From: Saururus chinensis
Lineage: Eukaryota > Streptophyta > Magnoliopsida > Piperales > Saururaceae
Direction of reading: 5' to 3'
Assembly: GCA_035235625.1 (NCBI GenBank)
Contig: CP141143.1
Location: 33,217,178 to 33,281,177, forward strand
Length of the DNA: 64,000 nucleotides
How positions within the stretch are numbered: the first letter of the stretch is position 1; every line of letters begins with the position of its first letter. Under the pieces are notes generated by a model. It had not been told where the DNA came from, did not search any database, and was given only the letters and a program-made list of their open reading frames with translations. The translations under genes and the position numbers were made by a program. Shown here in pieces: positions 23,931 to 36,290 of this stretch.

Positions 23931-25214
23931 CAAAAGAAGGGAGAACTCTAAATTCTTACTTTTAAAGTACTAGTGTTAAGAGTAATCTAGTGATTCACTA
24001 GGTCAATTAGATGGATATTAAACCCTCAATTATACCCTGCATTAATTTTTATTTTCTTGAGATGGGGGTAGGGCTCTCCAAAGCCTCCCAATCTCAACCC
24101 ATCTTAAATGGGGAATTGACCAATGTAACTATTTATAGCTAGGTCAAGTTAGTGGGCTAGAAATAGACTAAATAAGGAAATAAGTGAACTCACTTTTATG
24201 CAATTGACCAAAAAACAAATTTGATATGCCCTAAGCCTATTTAAAATGCTAGTGAGGGTCGGTAGCCCAAGAAGTTAGCACGTCGTTTAAGATGGACGTG
24301 GGTCCTATGGTGTGTCCCACTTCCTTAATAAAAAGGAATTAAATGACAAATAGCAATAATTAGTGCGGCACTTGGTGGATTGAGTTAGACAATAATGTTT
24401 TCTAACTAAAAATAAAAATAAAATAAAGTAAATTCATAATTAAACCAATCCATCACACAGAAATCAAAATGAACCAAAAATAGAAAAACTTTACACTAAT
24501 AAGAAAATAGTAAAACTTACAAATCTTACACTTGTGCATGTGTGAATTCCTGCAATGCATAGTCACCCATTGACCTTTACATTTGACACTAAAGGATCTT
24601 AGTATATGGTTTGCTCCAAAAGTGAGTTGCTCTAGCCACATAGATTGAAGGGTATGGTATGAAATATGATTATGGTCTTTCGGCTCTACAAAAGTAGGAG
24701 TTTGCATATAGAGTCATTCTTCTTAGCTTAAGAGTTAGGCTCAAATAGATCATAAAATTAAAAGATGAATGTTGTAGCACAACGCAATACATGAGGTTTT
24801 TTTTACCATGAAAGTAGATATCTCAACTACTTGGGTCCATAAGCTTTTGTGGGCCTTCACTTTATGGCATGGATGCAACTGACATCGACTTCAAGACAAG
24901 GTTGATGTCGAGATGTGGTTTATCATTTTCTAGTGAGGGTGGTTAGACTCTTAGATGTGGCTACCAAGTTGGAGAGACCTTATATTGCATACACTTTAAT
25001 GAGGGTGGGTAGTCTCCTCCTAGGTGTTCATCACATTGTTAAAATGATTATTTATTATGACTTGCATATATTTGATGATTGCTTGTGATACTTGAATTAT
25101 CAGTATACTACCATTGCATGAGATTGTTATTTAGCTATCCCACTAGGTATATCATATACTCAACATCCTTGTGATGCAAGTTCACCTGACGAGTGAGAAG
25201 TAGGTGACTTGGTG
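23931..25214. other. Unassigned non-coding DNA
   Basis: No supported gene or element boundary. The phrases 'gtgagggtggttagactcttagatg' near 24940 and 'gagggtgggtagtctcctcctaggtg' near 25000 form an imperfect tandem pair of about 75 bp. A minus-strand open stretch at 24453-24707 shows no recognisable domain. Confidence 0.3.
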
Positions 25215-25246
25215 TGTGACACCTACGATTTGTAAAATTCTTGTCA
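25215..25246 (+). repeat. Start of an LTR related to 7360, interrupted
   Basis: TGTGACACCTACGATTTGTA resembles TGTGACACCCGAGTTTTTGTG at 7360. After 32 bases it is cut by the family A LTR starting at 25247. The rest of this LTR was not found in the window. Confidence 0.35.
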
Positions 25247-27399
25247 TGTAAGATCCATAAACCCTAAATCGGTTTATTTAATTCATTTGGTTAATATTAT
25301 GTGGTTAAGTGTTAAATTTGGTTGGTTTGACTTGTTTTTGGATTTAAGGTAGTTAATAATGGTTTTAATCAATATTATTTTCATTTAGATAGTTTTTATG
25401 TTAAGCTAAGTCAATTAAATTTTTTTAAGAAAATTTTGGCTATTTTTTCACAAAAGTTAGTGCGCAAGTCCTGCTGTGGGCCCCACAAGACCCTAAAATC
25501 ATCTTATTTTACTATTAAAGTGTTTTAAAATTTTTAAACTCAAAATAAACAAATTTCCTATTTTTAATAGTAAATGTTATTCATACCCCAATTTCATATT
25601 AGGTATACCCTATGACTTACTATAAATAGAAAGTCACAACCTTATTCCCATTTAGGAAGGGCTAGAATTTGGAGGCTAAGAGGCCCTAATCCACATTCTA
25701 ATAGAGAAAAGGTTGATTAAGGCAAGGATTAACCTTGATTTTCTATAAATCACTTAGGGTTTTGCTTAATCTTTTCTAATCTTATCTTTTCTAAGGCTAA
25801 ATCTTGATTTTTACCACTAATTTTTTTAATTTTAATCTCTATTTCAAACCCCTAATGAAGAATTTTCATTTTGGAACAAAACAAGCTCTAGATCTACAAG
25901 TTTTTCAGTGATTTAAGCTTTAATAATTAGATACATCCATGTATTAACAAAATCCTATATATGGGTAGGGATTTGAAGAGATTGGAGCTTTGATTTTGGA
26001 GCAAAAACTCATTGAAGGTAAGGGTTTTTTTTCCAAAAAAGGTTGATGTTTCGGATTTGAAGTTTGTGATAGTTTATGTGGGTTGATATAAGGCTTTAAT
26101 GGTAAGTTATGTAAAGCTTAATCTTTTTAGTGATTTCTTTGTGTTTTAGTTGATAAATGACTAGATTTACCATTTCCTAAGCTTGCATTTTATTATTATG
26201 ATGTTTGGAAGTGGGATTTGAAAGTTTGAGTCGGATTTGTGTATTTTCAGTTTTGGGTTCAAGAGAAAGAAGATGAACAAGAACTGTAGTTCCGGCGTTC
26301 GAATGGCCCTGCAGACTGATTGAACGCCTACACAACAGTTTTGGCCATTTTGTTTATTTTTCTCATTTTTATGTTCTTCTTCTTAAATATTATTTATTAT
26401 GATCATCATTATACTTGGAAATGCTACTGTGAGGACATGAATATGATATTGAGAGTTATGATGATGTTTATGTGTGAAGTGGATTACATGTTATGCGGTT
26501 TAGCATGTTATGATCTTTTATCCTTAATTCATGTTGAGTAATTGTTCATGTTTTACTTAGGATTTCAACAAGTTTATAGCATGATAACGAACTTGTATAG
26601 TTTAACATGTTATGTTAAATTATGGGTGAATTATAATTCTATGTCTAGCTTAAGTGTAGTAATCAATATGTTTACCTAAGTCTAGCATGAAGTCGAATTT
26701 AACTTAGATTCATATTTTTTGATGATTTTCACTTATGATTTCAGTAAGGAGCAATGATTAAATTATGATAGCATATGTGTAATATGTTGATGGGTTCTTC
26801 ATAATGCATATCCCTATACTTAGGATTGAATGCTTCTACCATATACACATACATGTGGGGGTAATTACGGTGATTGTTGATACTTATGATTAGAAATGAT
26901 GCATGTATGGCTAATAGGAGCACATTTCATAAATTAGGATTTATGTAGTTATTGCTCATGTATACGTCATGTTGCATGCTTCAAGAGAAGGATTTACGAA
27001 TGAGATTTTATTGAGATTAGTCGTGGTTGATCGATTAGATGTAATTGTGTGATATTGCTTGCTGGGTTAATCAATCGGATGCTTATTGATTCTATTTTAC
27101 ATCCGAAAGGATGGGGTTTTATATCCAAAAGGGCGGGTGTTGCTTCCCGGTTTGAGAAGAGCGATAATATTATAAGGAGGCCAAAACTATTAAGACCATC
27201 TAGACCCTAAGAATCTAGGCTAGTGTAGTCGAGTACATCGGCTTACTAGGGGGTGTCTTCTCCATTAGGGAAGTTACTCAAAATATGTAATTCCTTCAGA
27301 CTTTCTAATCATGGATTGTCTGAAGTGAGCATGGATTGCTTAAGTTTTGATTGATTAAGTAGGGTTATTTTATCAATATGTATAGATATGATAGTGTGT

Positions 27400-27629
27400 T
27401 TTAGACACTTATAATGAAGGATGAATGTTTATAGACATGTATGATTATGATTGTGTACTATAGACATTTCTCATGCAGGTTGAATATTTTATTGATATGC
27501 ATGAATATGTATAGTGTGTTTGAGATATTTTTTATGCATGATGGTTGTTTATGAATATACATGGATATGTATAATATGTTTGAGATATTTTTTATGCAGG
27601 ATGGTTGTTTATGAATATGAATGGATATG
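27400..27629 (+). repeat. 60-bp tandem repeat of family A, interrupted
   Basis: Four to five units of '…atggttgtttatgaatatacatggatatgtatagtgtgtttgagatattttttatgcagg…'. Two more units lie beyond the nested element at 32237-32340, and the join is exact after removing one copy of the tatag duplication. Confidence 0.85.
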
Positions 27630-29498
27630 TATAGTGTAAGGTCCCTGATTTTTCTACGATTTTCTGGGAGTTTTCTGCCATTTTTAGGTCATTTTTGGAA
27701 GGAAAATGTGACGTTTCAGCGTATGTGTATCTGTGTATTTCCTCCGTATTTATACCCATAGAGTCGGGTGTGGGGCTTAGTCGCGGGCCACGGGCCTTGC
27801 TGCGCGCTTTTGGCGCGAATTTTGGAGGTTCGACGCGTAACCAGTGGGTTAACGCGCATTAGGGATGTAGATGTAAAAATTAAAAAGATTAACTATATAC
27901 ATCTTCCTCCCCATCGGTTTTCACAGAACCGACATCCAGAAAAACAGAAATGACATCCAGTGAGTTTTTGAGAAAACCCGAGGGCATATCCGGTCGCTCC
28001 GTTCTCCCTCCTCCGTCGTCGGATTCCGTTGATTTTTGTCAGGATCTGCTTTGCCTCACCGCCACGAGTCCGTAGGTACCGGCCATGACCGCCGCCACGG
28101 CCTCTTCGCTCCTCCACGAGGTACCGAACCTTTTTTTCAGGTTTTCTCTCCTTCAATCCCGTTTTTGCACTGTGGGTGTACGATTTTGACATCATTTGCG
28201 GCCGCTCTCAACTAGACTTATGTTTAGTTGGCCGCTAGGAACCCATAGACACTGGCTGGAGCTGCCGCCATGCTTTCTTCGCTCCGTGGTGAGCTACCGA
28301 TCTTTTGGTCGGGTTTTTGTTACTATTCACATCTCACTGTCCGTGGGATGTTTTGGACGCCGGTGTGTTTCCGGTCGTCGTCCGGCCACCGGATGGACTC
28401 TGTCTAGCCTACCTCGACCCAGTGTCGGTAGGGGGTTGCCGTTTCCGACCCCGCCTCGCCCCTATTGCCATGCTCTGCCCTATTAGACACTTTGGGTGCG
28501 TCTTGGGCCGTGGTCATCGGCGAGCCGTATGCTATTTGGCCATTATGGGCTCTGCCCCGGCTCTGCGACAGTGAGGGTCAGCCCCACTTGGCCTAATTAT
28601 ATTACCGCTCGGAATGGGCCGCTTGTCATTGCCCTATACCGTGCGAGATGCACAGCCGCCCGCACCATGGGTATTGGTTGTGGGTGGCGATCGGCGATGT
28701 CGCCGCTTAGATTGGCCACAACTAGGGCCTTAGCCCTGTTGGCTTTTGTGGGCCTTGAGTCGCCTCATTTCAGCCCTCTCCCCCGCCTTTTGGGTCGCAT
28801 GTGCATGTGGCCACGCGTGTACTTCTGGGTTTAGACGCCGCATTCGTGCCGCCTAACCATCGGTTGGCTTTGCCACCAAGTGGAGTTGACCACTAGAGCC
28901 GTCCTCCACCTCTCCTTTGATTCTCGAGCGTTGCCCCACGCTCTCTGCCCTTATGTGGGCCTTTGTTGACCAAAATCGTCGCCGTTGGGTGCTGTCCATG
29001 GCCGATTTCGACGTCTTGTGGCCGGCTGTGCACGTCTTAGCCACCGGCTGATCTTCAGAGTGTACACCCTTGACTTCTGATCGCACCGCCACATAGGTTG
29101 GCACTATATTTCTCCCGGCCGCCCTAGTGTGCCGCTGTGGATCGCGGGTTTTACCGCATTGATTTCTGACACCCTGTTTGGCCGTGATAGTTCCGACGCA
29201 TCTTAAAATCCTCGGGATATCAGCTCTCTCAGCCAGACAACGGTTTTGACCACCAACTCCACCGCCGATGCCGCCACCGTCGTGTGCTCACCATCGAACG
29301 TCATGATTACGAGGTAGGGGAGCTTTGAACTCGTAAATTCAGGAAGCATGCTTTGAATGAGTAGCAGCATGCTAGGATTGTATGATTCCATGCTTGGATG
29401 TTAAGTAACGATCCGATTGCATGGTGTGCGTGTAAGCATGATTGTATGGCATGATTGATATGCATGAGATGTATGCACGTTTTATGGATGTGGATTAT

Positions 29499-29775
29499 GT
29501 ATGCGCTCGCGATGGCTAGCAAATATGTCAGTATGCTATGTATGGGTTATGCATGTGCTAGTGATGGCTAGCGTGCATGTTTGAAGTATGTATGAATGTG
29601 TGTGTGCATGTGCTAGAGATGACTAGCGTGTACGTTTGATGTATGCATGTGCTAGTGATGGCTAGCGTGCATGTTTGATGTATGTGTGAATGTATGCATA
29701 TGCTAGTGATGGCTAGCGTGCATGTTTGACGTGTGGATGCATGTGCTAGTGATGGCTAGCGTGCATGTTTGTAAG
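29499..29775 (+). repeat. Tandem repeat of 'tgctagtgatggctagcgtgcatgtt'
   Basis: Five to six units of about 36-60 bp share the core GTGCTAGTGATGGCTAGCGT, itself containing the palindrome GCTAGC. The spacing differs because the 'tatgtatgaatgtgtg' linker varies in length. Confidence 0.85.
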
Positions 29776-30524
29776 TTATGTAGGTATGACCCTATGTGTA
29801 TGTTATATGTATGTGTGAGACATATGTGTGTATGATGGCATTTTGCCTATGCTTTGGATGTGCGTATGTGTTTGTGGGCAGAGGTATGGGCGATGGACAG
29901 TATGAGGTGACAGAAGCTCTGTCTAAATTTGGATGCGGTTGTGTAAGCGTATGACAGAGGATAAAAGTATGACGGGCAAGGATTAGAATGGATCAGTTTG
30001 AGTTGGATTGTATGTTGGGCATTTGTCAGACAGTAAGAGTGTTCATAATTGTACAAGCATAACGTACATATTATGAAGTGAAAAGTAAGTATAATAAATG
30101 AGATATAAGTAAGAGGGCGACAACTGGGTTAGCTCTGAGGAGCGTTATTTGAGGATGTCAGTGTAAGAGGTTTTGGCCATAAGATGGATGGCGAAGTGTA
30201 AGACTGTAAGGGTTTGGTGTACGATGAGTTTTGTCCATGATGTGGACGGGTAAGTGAAGTCTGCTACCCTGACGAACTAGGGTTTCGATCGGGCTCAGCT
30301 TCGGTTTGACCAGTCGAGGACTGTGAGTTGTGTGGCATAATTGTACCGCATAATGTACTTAATTCAAACTTGAATTATAAGCACAGCTAATGATAGCGTT
30401 GTGAGTTTGAGACCTGAGGGTTCGACGGATTAAGTTCCATGTTTGAGCTGGCCGCTAGTGAGTCGGCCGAGCTTTTATCATGTCTTGCCATGGTGTTTAT
30501 CCTGCGGGATGTTGTCTATGTGCT

Positions 30525-30765
30525 ATGTAGAGCACCGGACGTCTGATGCTCTGCTGAGAGCGACATCGTTTTGATTTGGTCTGTGTGCTGTATAAGCCCA
30601 TACGTTTGATGCTCTGTTGAGAGTGATGTACGTTTCTGACTTTGTCTGCATGCTGTATGAAGCCCAGACGTCTGATGCTCTGCTGGGAGCGACGTATGTT
30701 TCTGATTTGGTCTGTGTGCTGTGTAAGCCCAGACGTTTGATGCTCTGTTGAGAGCGTTGTATGAT
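30525..30765 (+). repeat. About 60-bp tandem repeat
   Basis: Four units of 'agcccagacgtctgatgctctgctgagagcgacgtatgtttctgatttggtctgtgtgctgt…'. An open frame across them on the minus strand is a consequence of the repeat, not a gene. Confidence 0.85.
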
Positions 30766-30935
30766 TCTGCCCAAGAGTGGCACTGTATGTTTCTGCCCAA
30801 GTGGCACTGTATATTTTCTGCCCAAGAGTGATAATGGCACTATAAGACCCATTATGGTGGGTGATTCTCTGGCACTATAAGACCCATCATGGTGGGCAAT
30901 TCTCTGGCACTATAAGACCCATTATGGTGGGCAAC
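30766..30935 (+). repeat. Two adjacent short tandem repeats
   Basis: First three units of 'tctgcccaagagtggcactgtat', then three units of 'tggcactataagacccatta(t/c)ggtgggc' of about 37 bp. The word 'ggcact' is shared between the two, so one may have seeded the other. Confidence 0.8.
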
Positions 30936-31159
30936 TATATGACCCCTTGTGTGGGTGTATGTTTGCGCGCTCGGGTAAGTAGTATCATGGATCTACTCTT
31001 ACCTGTTTGATCCAGTGCCCCATGAGCATTGGTGTGCCTTACCTTCGGAAAAGTCCATGGCATCTAGTCACTCCCTGGAGGTTAAGGTGTTGCCCCAGTG
31101 GCATTCTTTTCCTTTTCGACCCTGGAGCCTATTAGTTGTAATGAGCTTCAGTGGTCGTT

Positions 31160-31450
31160 GATATGTGTACGTGTATGAGTGTGAGTACGACTGTATGAGT
31201 GTGAGTACGACTGTATGTATATGAGCAGGACTGTAAGAGTGTGTATGAGCAGGACTGTAAGAGTGTGTATGAGCAGGACTGTAAGCGTATGAGTATGAGC
31301 ATGACTGTAAGAGTATGAGTACGATTGTGAGAATATGTTTCTGAGTAAGACAGTAAGTATGATTTTGTGCAGACTGTACGAGTAAGGTCGTACGAGTCTG
31401 ACTGTACGAGTAAGGTCATATGAATCTGATTGTGCGAGTAAGGTCGTACA
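31160..31450 (+). repeat. Degenerate 'gtatgagtatgagcaggactgtaagagt' tandem repeat
   Basis: About ten to twelve units of roughly 24 bp, variants of 'gagtgtgagtacgactgtat' and 'gagcaggactgtaagagtgt'. Followed at 31538-31598 by two copies of 'atgattttggcacgatggtgcctt'. Confidence 0.8.
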
Positions 31451-32344
31451 AGTATGCGTATGCTATATGAGTATGCGTACAGTGGTACGAGTAAGTTGTA
31501 TGACCTTGGATAAGGGTGTTTGTGTAAGTTGATTGGATATTATGATTTTGGCACGATGGTGCCTTGGTATGATTTTGGCACGATGGTGCCTTTGGTATGA
31601 TCGTATGTGTATGTGCACGATATGATTATGTTATGTTGACTGCTTCATGTTTAAGTTGCATGACGCATGTGATTTGAACTTGTGAGTTCACCGTTTGGGG
31701 TTTCCCCTACTGGGTATTTTCCTACTGAGTATGAAAATACTCACCCTACTATTTTTTAGCCCCGTTGTACGGGAGGTTTTGCAGGTTGTGCGGAGAGCTC
31801 CTGGAGATGGACGCTCGTTTCAGCGGTGGATCGATTCCCGTTGACTCAGGTATCTGCTTGACTCATAGCGAGTTTATTTGTGCCACGATCTGTTGTTTTG
31901 GGTGAGATGAGAACACAAGATGTTATTCTGGACTTTCATTTGGATAAGTCCGTGGACTGTTATGGGACTTGTACTCAGGGATGCCTGGGAGAGTGATTTG
32001 TATTTAAAAGTCTATGATCATAGCAAATTTATTCGTACGTGTGTTTTCGAGTAGCGCCTGATGATATTTGCTTTGGCCGTACGATGATTGACCGTATGTG
32101 GATGTTTAGTGCTTTAAATTATAAACTGTTTTATCAGGTTTTGGTTTCGTCATTTTTCCTCTGATTTACAGACGTTATATTGCAAAAATTTTCCGTGAAT
32201 TTTAAGGAAAATGGGTGAAAAATCTCGGGCGTTACATATAGTGTGTTTGAGACATTTTTCATGAAAGATGGGTGTTTGTGAATATGCATTGATATGTATA
32301 GTGTATTTGAGACACTTTTCATACAGGATAATTGTTTATAAATA

Positions 32345-32714
32345 TACAAAGGTGTCCATTGGACTACCTTTGTGGGTACACGATTTAGGATGTACACGGC
32401 GATGTCTAAAGCCTCACCCCAGAAGTTAGTTCCTAGCTCAAGAGTGATTTAGCATGGACCTTACCATGTTCATAAGTGTCCTATTATGCCTTTCTGCCAC
32501 TCTATTTTGTTGTGAAGTGTACGTTATGGTGTACTTATGAACTATTTCTTAATCGGTATAGTAGTCCTTAAACATGTCAGAGGTGTACTCGCCACCCCTG
32601 TCAGTCCTCAAGATTGTTACTTTCATGCCTAACTGAGCCCCTACCTCAGTTTTAAATTCCTTGAATTTATCTAACGCTTCAGACTTCTTGTTTATTAGAT
32701 ACATGTACCCATAT
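32345..32714 (-). pseudogene. Copia integrase fragment, C-terminal side
   Basis: On the minus strand, from 32714 down, the frame reads YGYMYLINKKSEALDKFKEF, then KTEV…VTILRTDRGGEYTSDMFKDY. After a frameshifted AERHNRTL-like stretch it ends AVYILNRVPTKVVQWTPLYI. This is the core of Ty1/copia integrase, including the second catalytic aspartate (in TDRGGEY). It is interrupted upstream by the solo LTR 32720-37713 and stops at 32345, where family A sequence starts; reverse transcriptase and the 3' part are missing. Stops occur (for example TD* after KDYY). Confidence 0.85.
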
Positions 32715-34329
32715 CATGATGTCTCGCCCCAAAATTTTGGAAGCATATAAAATTTCTTTTCAGGAAAGTATCGGAGTTTACCTGGGCCCGCGATTGCAGC
32801 CGCTCGCCTTATGCAATCATATAATAATAATTTCCCTAGGAACCACAACCCATGTACAAACACACAAGAGAAATATAGTAAGGAGAGTTCTTACTCGTTT
32901 TGGTGTGGTTGAAATTCTTAAACTCACATCGATAATACTCAGAGTAGGCCCCTCTACACACAACTAAGCTTCGTCGAGTCCTGCAAAGTCTGGGGGTGGT
33001 GCGTATTTTAAAATACTCAGTAGGGGAGGTTATACTATCAGGAATGAATCAAACACATGGCAGTTTTACAACACATCATATGTAATATTTTTCATGAAAA
33101 TAGGGTGTGCCTCTCACCCAAAACCACCCCTAGTGCTTCTTCCTATGTATCAAAGATACTTCTAGGGTTTGTAAGCTCTCACGGCTTACTACTAATGTCC
33201 CAGACATATATTATTAATAGAAATTTGTTGTGGGTACAAAGCAGCAACCTTTTACTCCTCCACAGATCATCTCAAAATAATTTGTGCTTATGGATAGAAG
33301 AGCCACCAGTGATCATGGGGCATCGGGATCTAGAGAGTAAAGAGTCTTCTCATGATACTCTCTACCCTAGCACACATAGCCTTGATAGGTGCCCTTTGTT
33401 AGGGGCTAATCAGGGGTCTTGCCCTTCGTTAGGGGCTTACCATGCTAAAATACGTACCGTGCATCCAATTTCAAGTTGGATTAATTGTTCCCTCATCTAG
33501 GTAACAGAGCTCTATCGGGGCTCCCAACAATAGCTCTGAACAACCAGAACACTCTTGAGTCCTAGACTCATAATTTTGAGTTCCATACTCAATTGAAATA
33601 TCCTAGAGTTCCCATACTCCAAAATGGGTTATTTTTTTAAAAACATTCTATCCCAATGTTTATCCTTTTGAAAACCCTAGCTCCACGTCTACATGCCATG
33701 GAAGTGTCACTATCAATTACTACAAAGGCAAGGTTGATTGCTCATTCTAATGTGTACGCCTTCTTTGTCCCGCTTTAGTGACTATCACCATGCTTATATG
33801 TCTTTTTAAAAATAATCTTGAGAATCCTCCTTTCAACAAGGACAAGTCCGCTAAAACCGTCTTTCAAACATACTATATTCAAATATACATAATCTAACAT
33901 AATCTAACTTGTATAATTTATATCAAAATCTACGAATAAACATTTAATTAAACTATCATATATGAGGCAATCATAAAGCATACAATATATAAAACATATT
34001 CGCTTCCAGCGGCTATTCTTTTGGCTAATCAAATATACATAATAGCATTATAAGCATACAATATGTAAAGCATATTCTATCTCAACGATTAACCATTCAA
34101 CAGATCAAATATATGTGCAGAAATCATAAATCATAACTTCAAAATAATCTCTAACTCATTACATGCTAGAGTCATATGAATAATAAGTTAAATACACAAC
34201 CAAAGTTTATAATCATGCCTTAAGAAAGGATAAAATCCCCTACCTTGCTCTCCGCACGAGTTCGAAGCCAATACACTAGACACCACAAAATTGGACGTCC
34301 ACTTCTGGGGTTCTGGAGGTCTCCAACCA

Positions 34330-34850
34330 GAAAATAACCCTTCCTACGCCCATAGGCAGTGGACAGAACCTAATCTTACCCGAAGACACTTTTCTCACAA
34401 CACGTTCGTAGGCGATGGACATAATCTCCCCTTGCCCTGAGACATTTTTCCCTTCACGTGCCTGTAAGTGGCAGACATAACCTCCCCTTCACCCGGGATA
34501 CTTTTCTCACAATACGCTCGTAGGCGACGGACAAAATCTCCCCTTGCCACGAGATGCTTTACCCTTCATGTGCTTGTAGGCAGTGGACAGAACCTCCCCT
34601 TGGCCCGGGACACTTTCCACACAACATGCTTGTAGGCCATGGATAGAATCTCCCCTTACCCGGAGACACTTTACTCTTCACGTGCCCATAAGCAGCGGAT
34701 AGAACCTCCCCTTGGATGGGGACATTTTTCTCACAACATGCCTGTAGGCAATGGACAAAATCTCCCCTTGCCTAGAGATACTTTACCCTTCATGTGCCCA
34801 TAGGCGGTAGACACAATGTCCCCTTGCCTTGGGGCATTTCCCACATATAG
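34330..34850. repeat. 58-bp tandem repeat, about nine units
   Basis: Units of '…cacgtgcccgtaggcggtggacataacctccccttgcccggagacactttt…', alternating in two slightly different forms. The reverse complement of the same unit forms the array at 35870-36290 in the nested LTR. Confidence 0.85.
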
Positions 34851-35709
34851 GGTCACTAACTCAAGGAATTGATGCTTCCATTAGGTAGAACACTCTCGAA
34901 TTAGCTAAAAATGTCTTTTAAATGGAAGAAAATGGACTCAAAACAACTCTAGAAACTCTCCCAGAAGAATGATTAGAATTCAGATTTATAAGAAAGCATC
35001 GCGAGCTGATGGCGTGTCACGCGCACATGCGCGCCACACGCGTCGCACATTTACTGGCCAAAAATGTGGCACCGCCGCGCTTGTGGTACCCCGTGATCTG
35101 ATTATGCTTAACCAAGAGTGTTAAGGGTAATTATGTAATTTTAGTTAAATTTTATAGGGTTTCAAGAGATGAAGTTCATGTATTTGGTTAAAGCTCGAAG
35201 TAACGAGCACAACGAATCAAACAACACGCAAAACAAAGGTTGGGAACGAAAGTTACAACCACAAGAAGCGTGCCACATGGGCGGGACCTACTTTAAAAGT
35301 GTGAGATAACCTACCCATGTGGTTTAGTTTTGAAGGGCTTGTCGATACGAGTCCATCGGTACTAAGATCGTGCAATTCCGACTTCGGGATAAAAAGTTAT
35401 CGCATTTTGAAGTTAGAATTGTATTTAAATAAAATAATAATAAAATATTCAAGAAAGGACAAAATAGCTGACATCATCCAGCCGAGTTGAGCCAGAGCCA
35501 AGCTGGGGAGCCACGTGCCATGCGATAGCACATGATTGCTACCGTCCACGCGAAGCGGGTCTTGTGAAATTGCACGACTGATTGCACTACACGCGCGGGA
35601 CATGCGGCGAACGCGCACCGACATATTTTTGCAGCCCAATCAAAACACCCCATGTGGTGCAAGCACATGTGCACGTATTCCATCTTCCCCCATTCGCTCA
35701 CATGCCATT

Positions 35710-35720
35710 TCCTTATAAAT
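35710..35720 (+). promoter_or_regulatory. TATA box of nested LTR
   Basis: CCTTATAAATAG follows the CG-rich U3 part of the LTR and precedes the tandem repeats, the same order as in the other LTRs here. Confidence 0.5.
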
Positions 35721-35869
35721 AGTCATTTTCGTTCGTTCTTCCGGAGGAGTTTTTGGAGTCATTCTGAGTCAGTTTTCTTCTGTTAAAAAAGTGTTAACTA
35801 ATTCAAGGATGTTCTATGCAATGGAAGTGTTAATTCTTCGTGTTAGCAACGCTATATAGGGGAAACATC

Positions 35870-36290
35870 CTGGGGCAAGGGGAGGTTCTGTCCTCTACCT
35901 ACGGGCGCGGAAAAGGTAAAGTGTCTCCGAGTAAGAGGAGGTTATGTTCACCGCCTACGGGCATGGAAAGGGTAATGCGTCTCCGAGTGAGGGGAGGTTA
36001 TGTCCATCATCTACGGGCCTGAAAAGGGAAAAGTGTCTCCGGGCAAGGGGAGGTTTTGTTCACCACCTATGGGTGCGGAAAAGGTAAAGTGTCTCCGGGT
36101 AAGGCGAGGTATTGTCCTCCGCCTATGGGCGCAGAAAGGGAAAAGTGCCTTTGGGTAAGGGGAGGTTCTATCCGCCGCCTACCGCCGCATGAAGGGTGAA
36201 GTGATCTCGAGTTAGGGGGAGGTTTTGTCTATATCTTAAGGGCACAAAAAGAGCAAAGTATTTCGAAGTTAGAGAAGGTTCTTCCTGCCA
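35870..36290 (+). repeat. 58-bp tandem repeat, about seven units
   Basis: Units of '…ggggaggttctgtcctccgcctacgggcgcggaaaaggtaaagtgtctccgggtaa…'. The unit is the reverse complement of the repeat at 34330-34850, showing that the two nested LTRs belong to related families. Confidence 0.85.

Larger units (their letters stand above)
27635..32236 (+). mobile_element. Solo LTR, 4.6 kb, with several internal tandem repeats (duplication tatag)
   Basis: Begins TGTAAGGTCCCTGA and ends CTCGGGCGTTACA, flanked by tatag at 27630-27634 and 32237-32241. There is no gag or pol. The first 1.5 kb is GC-rich and gives many open frames on both strands that match nothing and are not credible genes. From 29.5 to 31.6 kb it is almost entirely tandem repeats. 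Near 31722 the hairpin CTACTGAGTAT…ATACTCACCC followed by TTTTGCAGG (31779) corresponds to a module shared by other LTRs in this window, which indicates plus as the sense strand. Confidence 0.85.
25247..32344 (+). mobile_element. Family A LTR, third copy, split by a nested LTR and truncated at its 3' end
   Basis: Starts TGTAAGATCCATAAACCCTA at 25247, as in the copies at 13659 and 39501, with CTATAAATAG near 25620 as TATA box. It contains the characteristic 60-bp tandem repeats (27400-27629), in the middle of which the LTR 27635-32236 is inserted. The repeats resume at 32237-32340. At about 32345 the family A sequence stops inside the repeat and copia integrase sequence begins. The 3' third (hairpin, CG-rich tail, GGGCGTGACA) is therefore missing. 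Confidence 0.75.

Noticed and set aside
24453-24707. An 84-codon minus-strand frame considered as a retroelement protein
   Set aside because: No zinc knuckle, RT or integrase motif; not distinguishable from chance.
28196-29104. Several overlapping open frames on both strands in GC-rich DNA
   Set aside because: They lie inside the 27635-32236 LTR, overlap each other on both strands, lack any domain and are explained by GC-rich composition with few stops.
30516-30852. Open frames of about 100 codons on the minus strand
   Set aside because: Produced by the 60-bp tandem repeat; the translation is itself a repeat with no family resemblance.
32716-33500. Plus-strand open frames of 83 and 147 codons
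   Set aside because: Located in the U5-like part of the LTR 32720-37713, antisense to it, without domains.
35397-35718. Overlapping Cys/Met/Ala-rich open frames on both strands
   Set aside because: They lie in the CG-rich part of U3 of the LTR 35082-37152, just before its TATA box.
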